Below the pieces are notes generated by a model. That model worked only from the letters and a program-made list of their open reading frames with translations. It made no database searches and was not told the DNA's origin. Shown one piece after another: positions 44,725 to 55,430 of a stretch of 64,000 nucleotides of DNA (the first letter of the stretch is position 1; every line of letters begins with the position of its first letter). The stretch is from Acheta domesticus. Its lineage: Eukaryota > Arthropoda > Insecta > Orthoptera > Gryllidae. The position numbers were made by a program, and so were the translations under genes. The stretch is from contig JAHLJT010004567.1 of the NCBI GenBank assembly GCA_031308135.1, positions 129,961,356 to 130,025,355 on the forward strand, given 5' to 3'.

Positions 44725-47700
44725 AACTGTCTCCTAGCAGACGCGGATTCATTAGGGTATAAGAAAGTGTACGTAAGGGGTCTTATGAAAACAGAAGCGA
44801 AACGAAGGTCGCTATGGCTCACGGGCTATATGATAAAGGACTAATCCGGCATTCGCTTGGTATTAATCGGAGAAACCACGAAGAACTGCCGATCAGAGCA
44901 GCCGACCGCCAGAAGTCTTCTCCAGTCAGTGGCTGAATTCGACCTGGCTATTCTAGCTAGAGTCGAAAATCGTGGGGATTCCAACTCTAGAACCTTTCGG
45001 ACAGACACAGCTATTGCCCTGATTCATTGGCAAAATATTTATTAGTCTACTCTTGCGGATTTATAATACTTGTTTTTACTCATATGCTGTAAATGATTTT
45101 TCTTAACCTCCTATTCTTATATTTAAGTTGTTACGTGTATCATTTCAATTGACATAATGATTTTTTGGTGTTAGCAATCGATAAATTTATTTCAACGTAA
45201 AATTCTACACTATATATCACATTCACGATGAAAATGCTCATTTGCTTATGGTCAAAATCTGTTGATTGGCTAAAACAGTAAAGAGTACGGCAAGGAACTC
45301 ACAATATCCATGGTGAATTACATTTCTTACCTTCCTTCGCGTAGTCAGGGTAAAAAGGAACGTCGCAATGTTTAATTTGAGGCGGACAAGCTTCTCCTTA
45401 GTCTTTATTAGCTCATCACGGTTGCCGTTAGACGTTAATTACAACTGTCCATTCGTCCTTTGGTAAGATACCAGAGGTAACAATCAAGAAGGGTTGTCCC
45501 AGTTCTTACGGAGGTGACCGAGCGAGTTAACGTGCTTGTGTTGGCAACCCTGCTAATTGTTCTGGCGGCGGCGTCCTTTGCAAAGTTAATTTCGGAAATA
45601 AGTCCAGTGCCAAAATTGTCATGACAAATTCGAAAGGGGAGTACGGACAATCGATAATAGTACATAATGAGCTTGTCGGATCCCAACTACGATTAATATG
45701 TAACTGATTAACACACATTGTATTCATTCAATTTTAACTTTCCCAAAAGTGAAATTTAAATGTAACAGAAATCTCGCGAAATTTATTTTAATGCCCTACG
45801 AATATTGGAAAATATTGCTTTCGGCTTTGTAAATACTATTACATTTTATACATTCATGACAATGACTAGTATTTGTAATTCTATATTTGTGTTCGTTAAG
45901 TTACATCAAACGTTTGTCATGTTTTCAAATTGCGCTTTTTGAAGTGATTTTCAAGCTATCCATATTTGTCCGTGTTTCGAGGTTTAGTACTACGTGTGTT
46001 TTACATATTTGAAGAAATAAACTTATCTTTGTACTTTCAACAGTTTATTCACAACAAGTTCCAAGCCTTTCAAAATTATTATTGGAAGATGATTTTAGAA
46101 GATTAAGAAGCTTACTTTCGCAACTCAAAAATTCAGTCTATTTTAGAATATGTTTAATCTTGTTCCACTGCTGTTACAAATAGCGTTATTTGACACATCT
46201 ATTTATCATTGTCAGGCAATGAAAATCTTACATTTCCAATTTTTCCAAAAATAAGAGGTACACAAAAAGCTTTGGAAATCAAAACTGAGTGAGATAATGG
46301 AAAGTACTTCAGGCGACCATAATCTATCATTACTACATTCATAGTAGTTAAAACTGAAGGATCTGTCTTTCCAACATTTTATGGATTTTAATTAACAAGT
46401 TTTTGTTTGTATTGTAAAATTTAGGAAAATGGAAGTTGTAAGTTTATATTACCTACTGATATTATGCAACATAAAAATTTGATTAATGCATTATATATAC
46501 TATTTTCATTTTAAAGAATTTTAATTGCATATTTCACTCCATATTTTGAACATTTTTGGTCAGTATTTATGAACATATCTAAGTACATGTTATTCCATAC
46601 ACATTCCAACTCGTAATGATCTGGCGTTCGATTTCAGTTACAGTTATAGTTATTTTTCTGCATGAATTTATTATCAAATATTTATAACGAAGATTATGTT
46701 GCATTATTTAAGGATGAGAGATTGTTGGGAAACTTTATTATTTGTCCCTTTTGCAGTACATGGCATGAAATATTGAGGAATACAATTAACTTCAAGGAGC
46801 ATGTTTTATAATCATCGGTTTTTATCGTCTGTAATTCGTTACAATTTACAATACAACGAATACAATCAACCATAATTGCTGTAATGCAATTCCCATAAAG
46901 CACCAATTTGATTTTTCTAGCAACGCCGTTTACTATTCCCAACTGTCTTTAATGTTTCACGATCACACCGGTATCCAAGAAAAGCAACTAGAGGCACTGT
47001 GGCTGGGCGAACGATCACACAGTCAATCTTTGATCTGGCAGCGGCTCTTTTATGAATAAATTCCCTTAGTTAACACAACGCCATATTCCTAGAACTAACT
47101 GACCATAATCTTAATTGCAAGTTTAAATAACTCGTAAAACAGGAAAGTGGATACAAAGGTGAGGAGAAATGGAGAGAAGTCGGGAAATGCAATGGCGTTT
47201 TTCGCCAAACTACTCTCCAAGAGCACAGTAATTTCTCTTTTCGTGCTAGAAAACAACAGGGTAATTAGATTCGTGGTTGAAAAACAGCAACAGCAAGGAC
47301 GAGTATCTGTTTCTTAAGTATCTTTCGCACATGGCGAAACCCCGGAGAATTATTTTCTTGAAATTAATTTTTTTATTGTGGTATTTAATGTTAGATTCTT
47401 CTATTTTATCTATCGTTTACTAAGTGCATGTTCTCCTTATGAACTGGTTGTACACACGTCCATTTAGAACCTACAATAAGTTCAAATGCAGATCTGAAGT
47501 AACCACTACATGAAATCTAAAACAATTTAACTTCAATTTGACGGAGCCCCACAAGCCCTTGCACTCCGATGATTCACTTTCATTTACTTCAATTTATTAT
47601 TAATTACTACCATTTAACTACTCTCTTTCCAAAGCATGCCAGTTTAAGTAAGAAACAATAGAAAATTTCAGTTACAAAACAAGGCCCTCAAGTCGATTTG

Positions 47701-47775
47701 ATCCATTATATTTTAATTGTAAATTAGAGACGCTCGGCTTCCAGCTTTCTTACGTAAGACGTTTCTGCCAGATTA
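44725..47775. other. AT-rich intergenic DNA
   Basis: About 3 kb with no supported gene. Short frames (82-83 codons at 45435-45686 and 46694-46942) have no recognisable features. Confidence 0.5.
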
Positions 47776-47779
47776 CCGA

Positions 47780-48049
47780 GGGCTTTCCCACACGCCCGTC
47801 CCGTCCCATCCCGTCCCGGCCTCAATTCCTCTGAGCGAGCAGAAGTCACGTCCCGGGGGAATAGCAGGTTGCACAACAGGCCCAATGCACGGCGCAGCGC
47901 TCTCCTTGAGCACTACGTACGTGCTACAACGTCGGGAGCCTGCTACTCCCTCCATCGTAAGTGCTTCTGCCCAGCCTTCCCGAAGCATTGCACGTCCTAG
48001 GGCATGAGATTGGTCACAATGGTGGCTCGGATATGGATTGACTGATGGA
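47780..48049. other. GC-richer DNA with (CCCGT)n pentamers
   Basis: A short CCCGT/CCCAT pentamer run occupies 47797-47820. The remainder is moderately GC-rich. A 97-codon minus-strand frame here shows no motif. Confidence 0.5.
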
Positions 48050-48541
48050 GATTTCGGGCGTGTCAACTGCTAAGGTCATTAGTCCCATACGTGTAGTGTA
48101 TGTTTTGCTCGGAAGGCGGCGGTGATATTCCCCCGCTGGATGGTGAGATCCGGCGCCAACCTACCGTCGGCTAGTGGGGTTTTCCCCCGACCAGGGATTT
48201 CCCACCAGCGGGGACAGCACCCCAGCCGGGACAAGCGGGCACGTGTGGTAGTGTACTGCATGAATGTGTGTGATGATAGGACAAGGAAGGGAAAGGAAAG
48301 ATCGCGCGCGGCTCATGGCCCGTGCGCGATTTATTTCGTGTTTTTTTTAGTGTGCCGGGAACACGTGCTCATTAGTACTCAACCTGTCAACGTCAAGCCT
48401 TGCATTCCCAACTCTCAATCACCAACTTCTTTTAATCAGCTAGTGTCGAATTCTGCCACAGTCAGGATTCGAACCTAGGACCTCAAAGGCATTGCAGTGA
48501 CATCAGTTTATGCTCTCCAACTGGGCCACCTCTCCCAGTCT
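48050..48541 (-). mobile_element. tRNA-derived SINE
   Basis: Read on the minus strand from 48541, the head contains a pol III A box TGGCCCAGTTGG (48517-48528) and a B box GGTTCGAATCC (48465-48475), spaced as in a tRNA gene. The body includes a CG-rich segment (48140-48240) shared with the fragment at 44585-44722. The tail region at 48058-48092 reads GGGACTAATGACCTTAGCAG on the minus strand, similar to tails common in orthopteran SINEs (from memory). The A and B boxes are present, but tRNA folding is not maintained, so this is a SINE and not a tRNA gene. Confidence 0.85.
48465..48528 (-). promoter_or_regulatory. Internal pol III promoter of the SINE (A and B boxes)
   Basis: A box TGGCCCAGTTGG at 48517-48528 fits TRGCNNAGYNGG exactly. 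B box GGTTCGAATCC at 48465-48475 fits GGTTCGANTCC exactly. The gap between boxes is 41 bp. Confidence 0.85.
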
Positions 48542-48589
48542 GATACGGGCTTTTTTTTAAATTTATTTCTTGGCGTGTGAGGGCTTGTC

Positions 48590-48690
48590 TTCAAGATTGA
48601 ATATCTCACGATATTTCGCGTCGTTCTCGGACGTCCCGCTAGATGTCGCATGATCGCGACTTATCGAGCAGTAATGGCGATCAACGAATA
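48590..48690. mobile_element. Palindromic MITE, family M3 fragment
   Basis: Matches both the left arm of the element at 50888-51131 (directly) and its right arm (reversed). Shared blocks are GAATATCTCACGATATTTCG and CTAGATGTCGCATGATCGC. It lies about 50 bp beyond the SINE head. Confidence 0.7.
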
Positions 48691-48694
48691 ACAA

Positions 48695-50540
48695 GTAAAG
48701 TATAGTTCCCTTAATTGCAAATCTAAGGATATCGAAATTTTTCAAAGCTTAGATATTTTCTGACATCATAAATTTTCATTTCGATCACGAACACATACCT
48801 GGGCAGCAAAAGGGTTAAATTGATAAAGATATGTAAAAACTGTGAAGAGTGATAAAAAGCGAGGAAAGTGTAAGTTCTGCACTTACCGAGCTTCAGAATA
48901 CGCAATTGATCATTAACGCAAACATGTTCCGACAATACATCCGCGCACCTGCATGATGCCGCAATTAATTACGGAACACACTGAATTGTAATTAATGCCG
49001 CAATTGAGTGAACAAACGCGAAACCGCTTCCCTCAAACCACCCATTACTTCACACTCTAGGCTCTTTAATCGGCGAGAAGCGAACTACTCACTAATATAT
49101 ATTCTTTTATGCAAAAAACCAGTTTTTAAGCAACTGCCGCAGTTCACCAGAACGAAAGTCCAAATACACCAAAATTATTAAAGCAAAACTAAATCATTAA
49201 TTAAAATAACTATTAATAAGCTATTTTTTATTCTGTCGATCTAATAAGGTTCGCACGATAAGAGTTTGTTGCTACAATTCAATAAATGGGTACTTGAAAA
49301 CCGACATATATTTAACAAAATAGCACCATACCCGTGAATTATTCTTTGAATAAAAGTAGATAATGTTGTTTTTGTTGAAAACGTGATGAAAATAAATAAC
49401 TAGGTCCCTTGGGTATTCGCTGATTGCGAGCTGTCATGTACCTTTGAGGTAGCATGGCTTTTCCTCTAATTATCTAGCAGAGAAATCACTTTAATATTAT
49501 CATATGGCTTTTTGCATGACTTTTGTCCACTGGCTGATCATGCACTTTCCTGAAGGGGAAAGTCAAAGAAGTCAATTGCATAAACTACTTCAAATGAAAT
49601 TACAACAAATTAGATTACATACGTCGACTCGTGATGGAACACAAACGCGATGGAGAAAGATATAATTGTTCAGTCTGCCTAATCACACGGGCTTTCGCTA
49701 GCCCACGTCGTGAAATTACGCAGTGCATCAGCTACTCTGTCGAGTTTCCGACGAGTTCTGGACTTGCTGGCGTGTGACATCGCCCACATATGTTGTTTCA
49801 GAAGTAAGAGACGCCCGTAGATGGCAGATGAAGAGAGGAGATCCTTTTCTGAGCTGTAGAGCTCCATTAAAAAACCGTTTCCTCTTCTGGCCAGAGAGAC
49901 GTGGAGAGATTTGAAGGATTAAGACGCAAGACAAGAAAAGGCTGACAGTCCCTCCTCAGAGCTGTTTAGATAATTTTCGCTATTCTTATAAGCTCGTTTT
50001 GTTGAAAAATCATTCCAAGAGCATTACCTTGTAACTCCACAAAAAAGTATACATATTCCTTCCAATATCAGAGCAAATTTTATTTGATCTTCATTGGCTG
50101 GCATTCAACACAAGTATTTCTGGCTGACATTCAGTAGAAGAAAATAATATTATCACATAAACATTATGTAAGGAGAATTTTCCTCCTCTCTCCCCGAGAA
50201 AATCCACTGATTGTATCAATTCATAAAATACTATTTTTAATGACAAAATCGAAACAAACTAAATCACTGGACTTACGTACACTGGCACTTACAATACATA
50301 ATCAGCTGTCTTCGGCGATGCGCAAATGTTTTCGAATCTGACCAAACAAACAGCCGCTGTCCTGAGAATACGTGTGACCGTATGCCCTTTCCATGGGAGC
50401 CATTGCCCGGGCGTGAGTCAGGGACACGTGTTGCCCTTGCAATTAACACCTTATGCGTAACGTAAAGCACCTGAACGTACACCAATTTTGATCATAGGCA
50501 CAAACGCAACTCCTGGTGCATAGAAGCTCTAAAGTGATAA
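48695..50540. other. AT-rich intergenic DNA
   Basis: No gene or repeat identified in about 1.8 kb. Confidence 0.5.
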
Positions 50541-50546
50541 GGAGTG

Positions 50547-50704
50547 AGGGGCCATCCATAAATAACGTAACGCAAATTTCGAGTATTTTCAATACCCCCC
50601 CTCCCCCTTGTAACGCATTTCCCTAAATCTATGTAACGCAGCGTAACGCTGCCTCAGACCACCTCTCTCCCTCTTTAGCGTTACGTAATTTGTGGATGAT
50701 CCCT
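50547..50704. mobile_element. MITE with CATCCA-AAAT-ACGTAACGC ends, 158 bp
   Basis: The left end (AGGGGCCATCCATAAATAAC then GTAACGC) and the complement of the right end (AGGGATCATCCACAAATTAC then GTAACGC) agree over about 27 bp with four or five differences. GCAGCGTAACGCTGC at 50638-50652 is a further palindrome inside. The interior is non-coding. Target duplication is not clear, so the superfamily is not assigned. Confidence 0.8.
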
Positions 50705-50887
50705 AGGAAGGGACCGCTTTAACAGGTTGAGAAACAAATGCCCGTCATGCAGGGCGATGACTTTGTCAGATGTAGTGATAACAAATAAGCCAATAAAACG
50801 AACGCATTGACAAAATGAGTGCGTGAACGTAACCTGCAGTTATGTTGCCAGCAGTGTCCAAGCAGTAGCTACCAAAGGGGTCCCTTC

Positions 50888-51131
50888 TTATAGTATACAG
50901 CGATTTTTCTAACTTTGCCCCTCAAGGCCCATCTTCGCGATGGAATATGTCACGGAATTTCTCATCTTTCTCTGTCGTTCCGCTAGATTTCGCATTATCT
51001 GGGCCATAACAAGCATTTCTTGCGATCATGCGACTTCTACCGACATGATCGAGAAAGACACGAAATGTCGTAAGATATTCCATCGCGGCCGTAGGGGTTC
51101 GAGGGGCAGAGTTAGAAAAATCGCACTATAA
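50888..51131. mobile_element. Palindromic MITE, family M3, 244 bp
   Basis: Ends TTATAG/CTATAA. The two arms of about 90-100 bp are imperfect inverted repeats sharing GCGATTTTTCTAAC, CTTTGCCCCTC or CTCTGCCCCTC, CGCGATGGAATAT and a TTTCTC-GTC block. A partial copy is at 48590-48690. It is non-coding; the frame at 50940-51131 is just the palindrome read through. Confidence 0.85.
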
Positions 51132-51189
51132 TCTCTCTTTATATGCGAAAGTGATTCACGCTGTGCCAAACGTCGTATGTGGGCTGTAT

Positions 51190-51605
51190 TGGATGGGACT
51201 CCCCGGTAGTAGTGCCTTATCTATCTGTCATCGTTCCACCCCTAACAATTTGGTGCTGGTGACGGCCGTGCCTCTTTCAAAGCGTCCGACCGGAGTCAGC
51301 GTCTGCCCGCCGCAGCTGCGCCGTGTGAAAATGTTCGCTATCCCTCGGAGGCACATCCCGGGCGCGACCCACAGTGAGGACGGGTCTGGCGGGGAGGGAG
51401 CGGGCCGGTAAGGGGGATAGGGAGGGGACGGGGAGGGAGCGGGGCGGGGCGACAAACATACTTCGGCGCTGTTGCCGCCTCCGCGGCGCGCGCAGAGTTC
51501 AAAGGTCTCGTACGTTTGGCCTCCGAGGCGGCAACAGCCTGGGAAGGCCTCTCGCAGATAACCACAGATAACGCTCTGCAGCGGCCGCTGACGAGAACCG
51601 TAGAT
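51190..51605. other. CpG-rich island
   Basis: Dense CpG, with GGGAGGGAGCGGGGCGGGGC runs near 51430-51450. Frames on both strands (up to 115 codons) are not credible. TAACAATTTGGTGCTGG at 51243-51259 is reminiscent of an LTR end followed by a primer-binding site, but no LTR pair was found. Confidence 0.5.
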
Positions 51606-53272
51606 ACAGAGGATGTTGCTTTATTGGTGGATTTGATTCGATACCGTATTCGATAGCGAAACCAAAATCCGATAACAGTGAACATACATATTTTCTAATC
51701 GGTTAATGGTTTACAAGAAATACGATAAATTCCATGAAATGAACTTTTCAATTCGCATATTACAATTTAATACAATTTATGCTTCACGTTTGTTTTTATT
51801 TTTAATTTATTTTCTTATTTTACTCCCAACGCCAGCAAGTCAATCCAAGAGAAATTCTTAAAATAAGCATAACTGGCAAATTTTATTTTATTTCAGGCTT
51901 CTAATCTAAATATTTGGATCCCGGTATCGTAAATTAGTTAAGGTAACCACGATATTATCTAAATCAATACCGCTTTAGCGTCGACAATCGATTTGGGTGG
52001 GTTCTTTCTTTTGAGTCTCCAATCCGTGGCAACCCTGGAATCGCCAATTCACATCCCAAAATGCGCCCGCATCAGGTGGTGAAGTGCTGCTAGTGATTAC
52101 AAAAGGGGAGAGGAGCATGTCGCAAAAGTACGCAGAGAGGAGACCTCGAAAATGACTTGGAGCCGCGTAAATATTTCAAAATTGAAAGTAAAAGGATTAA
52201 TTCTTCAAAAATACCGTATAATATTGGAACATATGTACACTCTCATCTCTCAGGAACCTTATTCCTGTGCTCTAACTTGGAAGTTTCTTCTCATATTAAT
52301 TATTAAATAATCAAGCAATGCACAAACTGTATTAACATTAGGATCTGCGGGTCTGAAAACCAGAAACTCCCACCTACACCTTTACCAGGAGAGCTCAGAG
52401 CTCAAAGGAGCATGGAACAGTGGCGTCACAACACGAATGAAATATTAACATTAACAGTTGAACGAAAAGCAAATGTTGGTATCGTTTCTGTTTCAGTTCA
52501 TTTAAGTTTAGTGCCTCCAAATCTCAGTCAGCTCTAATTTATTGTCGTACACTTCATACCTGTTTTCTTGAAGTCCAAAAGAGCTATCCATAAAAATTGA
52601 CCCTGGAAATTGTTGTTTGAAAGACACGAAGAATCCACAGAAGCTAACGCTTTTGCGCTGGTTGAAGTAGAATTTTCACAGAAAAAAAGTTTGGTTCAAC
52701 AGAACAATCACAAACATCTGAACAAAACTTCGTACCCTCTTCCACTACGGCAAGCGACTATCCGTCAGATGTTGACAGAAGCAAAGGCATATGACAGCAC
52801 TGAAAGCACACTATGAGTCATGCGAGGTCGAAGTACCAACTGATATCGACGTTCAATGTATAAACACTGAAGAAACATAACAGGACAGTAGGAATGGCTT
52901 TATGCATTCTGCACTTACACAACTCAACAGTTTCAGAATAGACAGTTCCTTGTTTCATCAGAAAGGAATACGCAAATGGACAATGCATCATGGAATAAAG
53001 ATGGTAAGAGTCATTTCGTGACAAAAGCCGCAGGAAATTCACGAAGAAAGCTCAGAGCACGAAGCTTTTATCCTCTCATGATTTGTACATAGCTGTAACC
53101 GACATTTACGGGCTTTTCATTTTTATTTCTTTTATTTTTGTGAATACCAAAATGAGCGCAGCTGCCGGATGCAGGCGAGAGAGCGTCGAACAGTGTGATC
53201 ACAAATTCTCGAGGAAAAGCGAATAAATTCCTGAATTTAAGGATTAAGGAATTCAAGGAAATTAGTTTGAGA
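51606..53272. other. AT-rich intergenic DNA
   Basis: CGATA motifs cluster at 51638-51675. CAGTGGCGTCAC at 52419 resembles a hAT end without a partner. No gene recognised. Confidence 0.45.
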
Positions 53273-53470
53273 CGAAAAATAGAATCATGTACATTCATTA
53301 AATGATAGCAAGTTGTGCATAACGTTATGTAAATTCCTTACTTTCCATTGACCATGCTCATTAACACGAGCGTTAACCTTAATATTTGATGCGTAGAGTA
53401 GTCAATACTCACTAGTTCTTTGGAATCGAAGTTCTGTATTGAAGTGAACTATTTTGTTCTCGGCGTAAAT
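53273..53470 (+). repeat. Dispersed repeat R2, copy 1
   Basis: About 200 bp homologous to the reverse complement of 57875-58075. Shared stretches include CTTACTTTCCATTGACCATG, AGTTCTGTATTGAAG and GTTCTTTGG. It is non-coding and the family is unknown. Confidence 0.8.
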
Positions 53471-53474
53471 TTCT

Positions 53475-54625
53475 ATTTTCACGACATCAAACGTAACCTC
53501 ACTATATGTCAACTGACGCTTCGATACGCATTTCAGATTTGGAGACGAGGCATCGCCCTTCGGAATTTACATTAAAAACCAGAGCAGCCCATGGTGTATT
53601 TTTCTGGAGCCCAACATACGCTAATTCGTGCCAATTTTTAGTCCCAATTTTAAGAAAAGTATTTTATGAAATTATGGGTTGGAATTATTTTACATTTTCA
53701 TTTTGCTGCAGTTGTTGGACTGTAACAAGTTTGTTACAGTCGACAGAAAAGTTTCAGCTTATTAAAATTTAAAATATTATAAGAAGTTAATACACATTTG
53801 CTCCCACGTTTGCACACACGTTTGCTCCCACCAGCGTCGCTAAAATTATCGGCCCACATTTGATGTCGTGCGAAGTAGGAATCTCGCGAACGCCAAGGCG
53901 GAAAAGCAGCGTCCAAACGCCCCGTCCCACGATCCTTCTCTTAATTTTTAATCCGGAAAGGCCTAGGGCGGCTGCGTGAAAACCGCTGGCAGCGGCTGCG
54001 GCTGGCGGAGGCAGCGGCGCGGGCCATCTGATAAGGACAGCAATTGCCATTCCGCAGGGCCCTCGCGACGCAGCCAAACGCTCCTGGAACGGGAGGCCCA
54101 GCCAGGAGCAGAGGAATTAATACCAAGAAGAAGCGCCAATTCGATGTCTAGAGGAATTAATTTTTTTTAAAAAGAACACCATAAAAACTAGAAGACAAAA
54201 ACGTTTAAGGACATCAACAAAAATGTAAGAAATATATTTTTGTTTTCTAATATTATTAATCTTTTAAAATATTAAATAACTATTCGCGTTTATTCGATTA
54301 CGTTGTTGATAGACGCGGTGGATTTCGTTTTTTTCAATTAACACACATTACCACACCGATGTGTGATCGAAAAATGGTTAAAAATCTGTGACCTCCTTTC
54401 TAGATTTCTTGTCTTTGAATGAGCTGACATTAGGTTTCAATACTTAGTTCTAAATGGTATATTTAGTAAAATGTTTACCTGAGGTTCACTAGGGATGTTT
54501 CACGGAGAGGGGGTACAGTTATATTGTCCAATTGACATGATAGTATATTCTTATAAAAAAAAATTCCTTGAAGCTAAATTTTTTTGTTTTGTTGAATTAG
54601 TTATTATTATTCTAATTATTATTAT
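53475..54625. other. Mixed intergenic DNA
   Basis: A GC-richer patch spans 53880-54110. TTTGCTCCCA is repeated near 53808 and 53831. No gene recognised. Confidence 0.45.
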
Positions 54626-54629
54626 TATG

Positions 54630-54671
54630 TCAATTCTGAACATCATACATATTTATGACGTTCAGAATTGA
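54630..54671. repeat. Hairpin, 17-bp arms with one mismatch
   Basis: TCAATTCTGAACATCAT (54630-54646) pairs with ATGACGTTCAGAATTGA (54655-54671) across an 8-nt loop. It sits beside an ATT-rich trinucleotide patch. Confidence 0.8.
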
Positions 54672-55264
54672 ATGACTATCGTTAGTATAGAAAATTAGTA
54701 CAAGCTATGCTTTTGAACAGGTGTCACTGGCTTCAGGTGGGGAAGGGAGGATTCCCCCGGAGAGCCCTTCCCCGTGGGTGCGCCATTGATAGACCATTAT
54801 TTAACTGGGCGAGGAAAAGTTACAATTCAACAGCAAAAAATAAAGTTATATTAATTAAACAGTTTAAAGTGACGCCTTCAGAACGTATTTTCATTTCATT
54901 TTTTTTATTTGTGCTTTGGAAGTTTATAATGAAAATACGGAAATTTGAACATATTGCAATGTGGATCGTCCACTTTTTGGCAAAGAAAATTTATATGAAA
55001 ATGTGGGGTTTAAAATAGTTATTTACTTTTTAGTTCAAATACAAAATTTCATTTGACTGTCGTAAATTGGACTAAATCAGTCGTAACGATTCATGTAAAC
55101 GCCGGAAGGAAAGCAGAGTAATTCACAGCTTTTCACCAATGTTCGTAATTACATTAAAACCTGACATATTTACGTATCTATTACACATATTTTGCTGACG
55201 ATGCTGCACAAGCTACTTGCTTTTGGTATCGATGAATATACTTATATTTATCTGAACATAAACT

Positions 55265-55430
55265 TGGATTTATTTAGACGTGCGTTTGAAGTAAATCAGC
55301 TGTTGATAATTCCATCCAACGAGGAGCTTGAACGTCATCATAGGAACGTCACTTTAGGGACGTAAAAGCTGCCGATTGGATGAAACCATCAACAGCTGAT
55401 TTACTTTCAACGCACCTCTAAATAAATCCA
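55265..55430. mobile_element. Inverted-repeat MITE, 166 bp
   Basis: Arms of about 55 bp. Left begins TGGATTTATTTAGACGTGCG and the complement of the right begins TGGATTTATTTAGAGGTGCG; AGTAAATCAGCTGTTGAT is shared exactly. The centre (about 55 bp) is unpaired. No clear target duplication. It is non-coding. Confidence 0.88.

Noticed and set aside
48465..48541. A tRNA gene on the minus strand
   Set aside because: A and B boxes are exact, but the sequence does not close as a cloverleaf and continues into a SINE body with a related copy at 44.6 kb.
51243..51262. LTR end plus primer-binding site (TAACAATTTGGTGCTGG)
   Set aside because: No second LTR, no TG start, no polypurine tract and no gag or pol sequence nearby.
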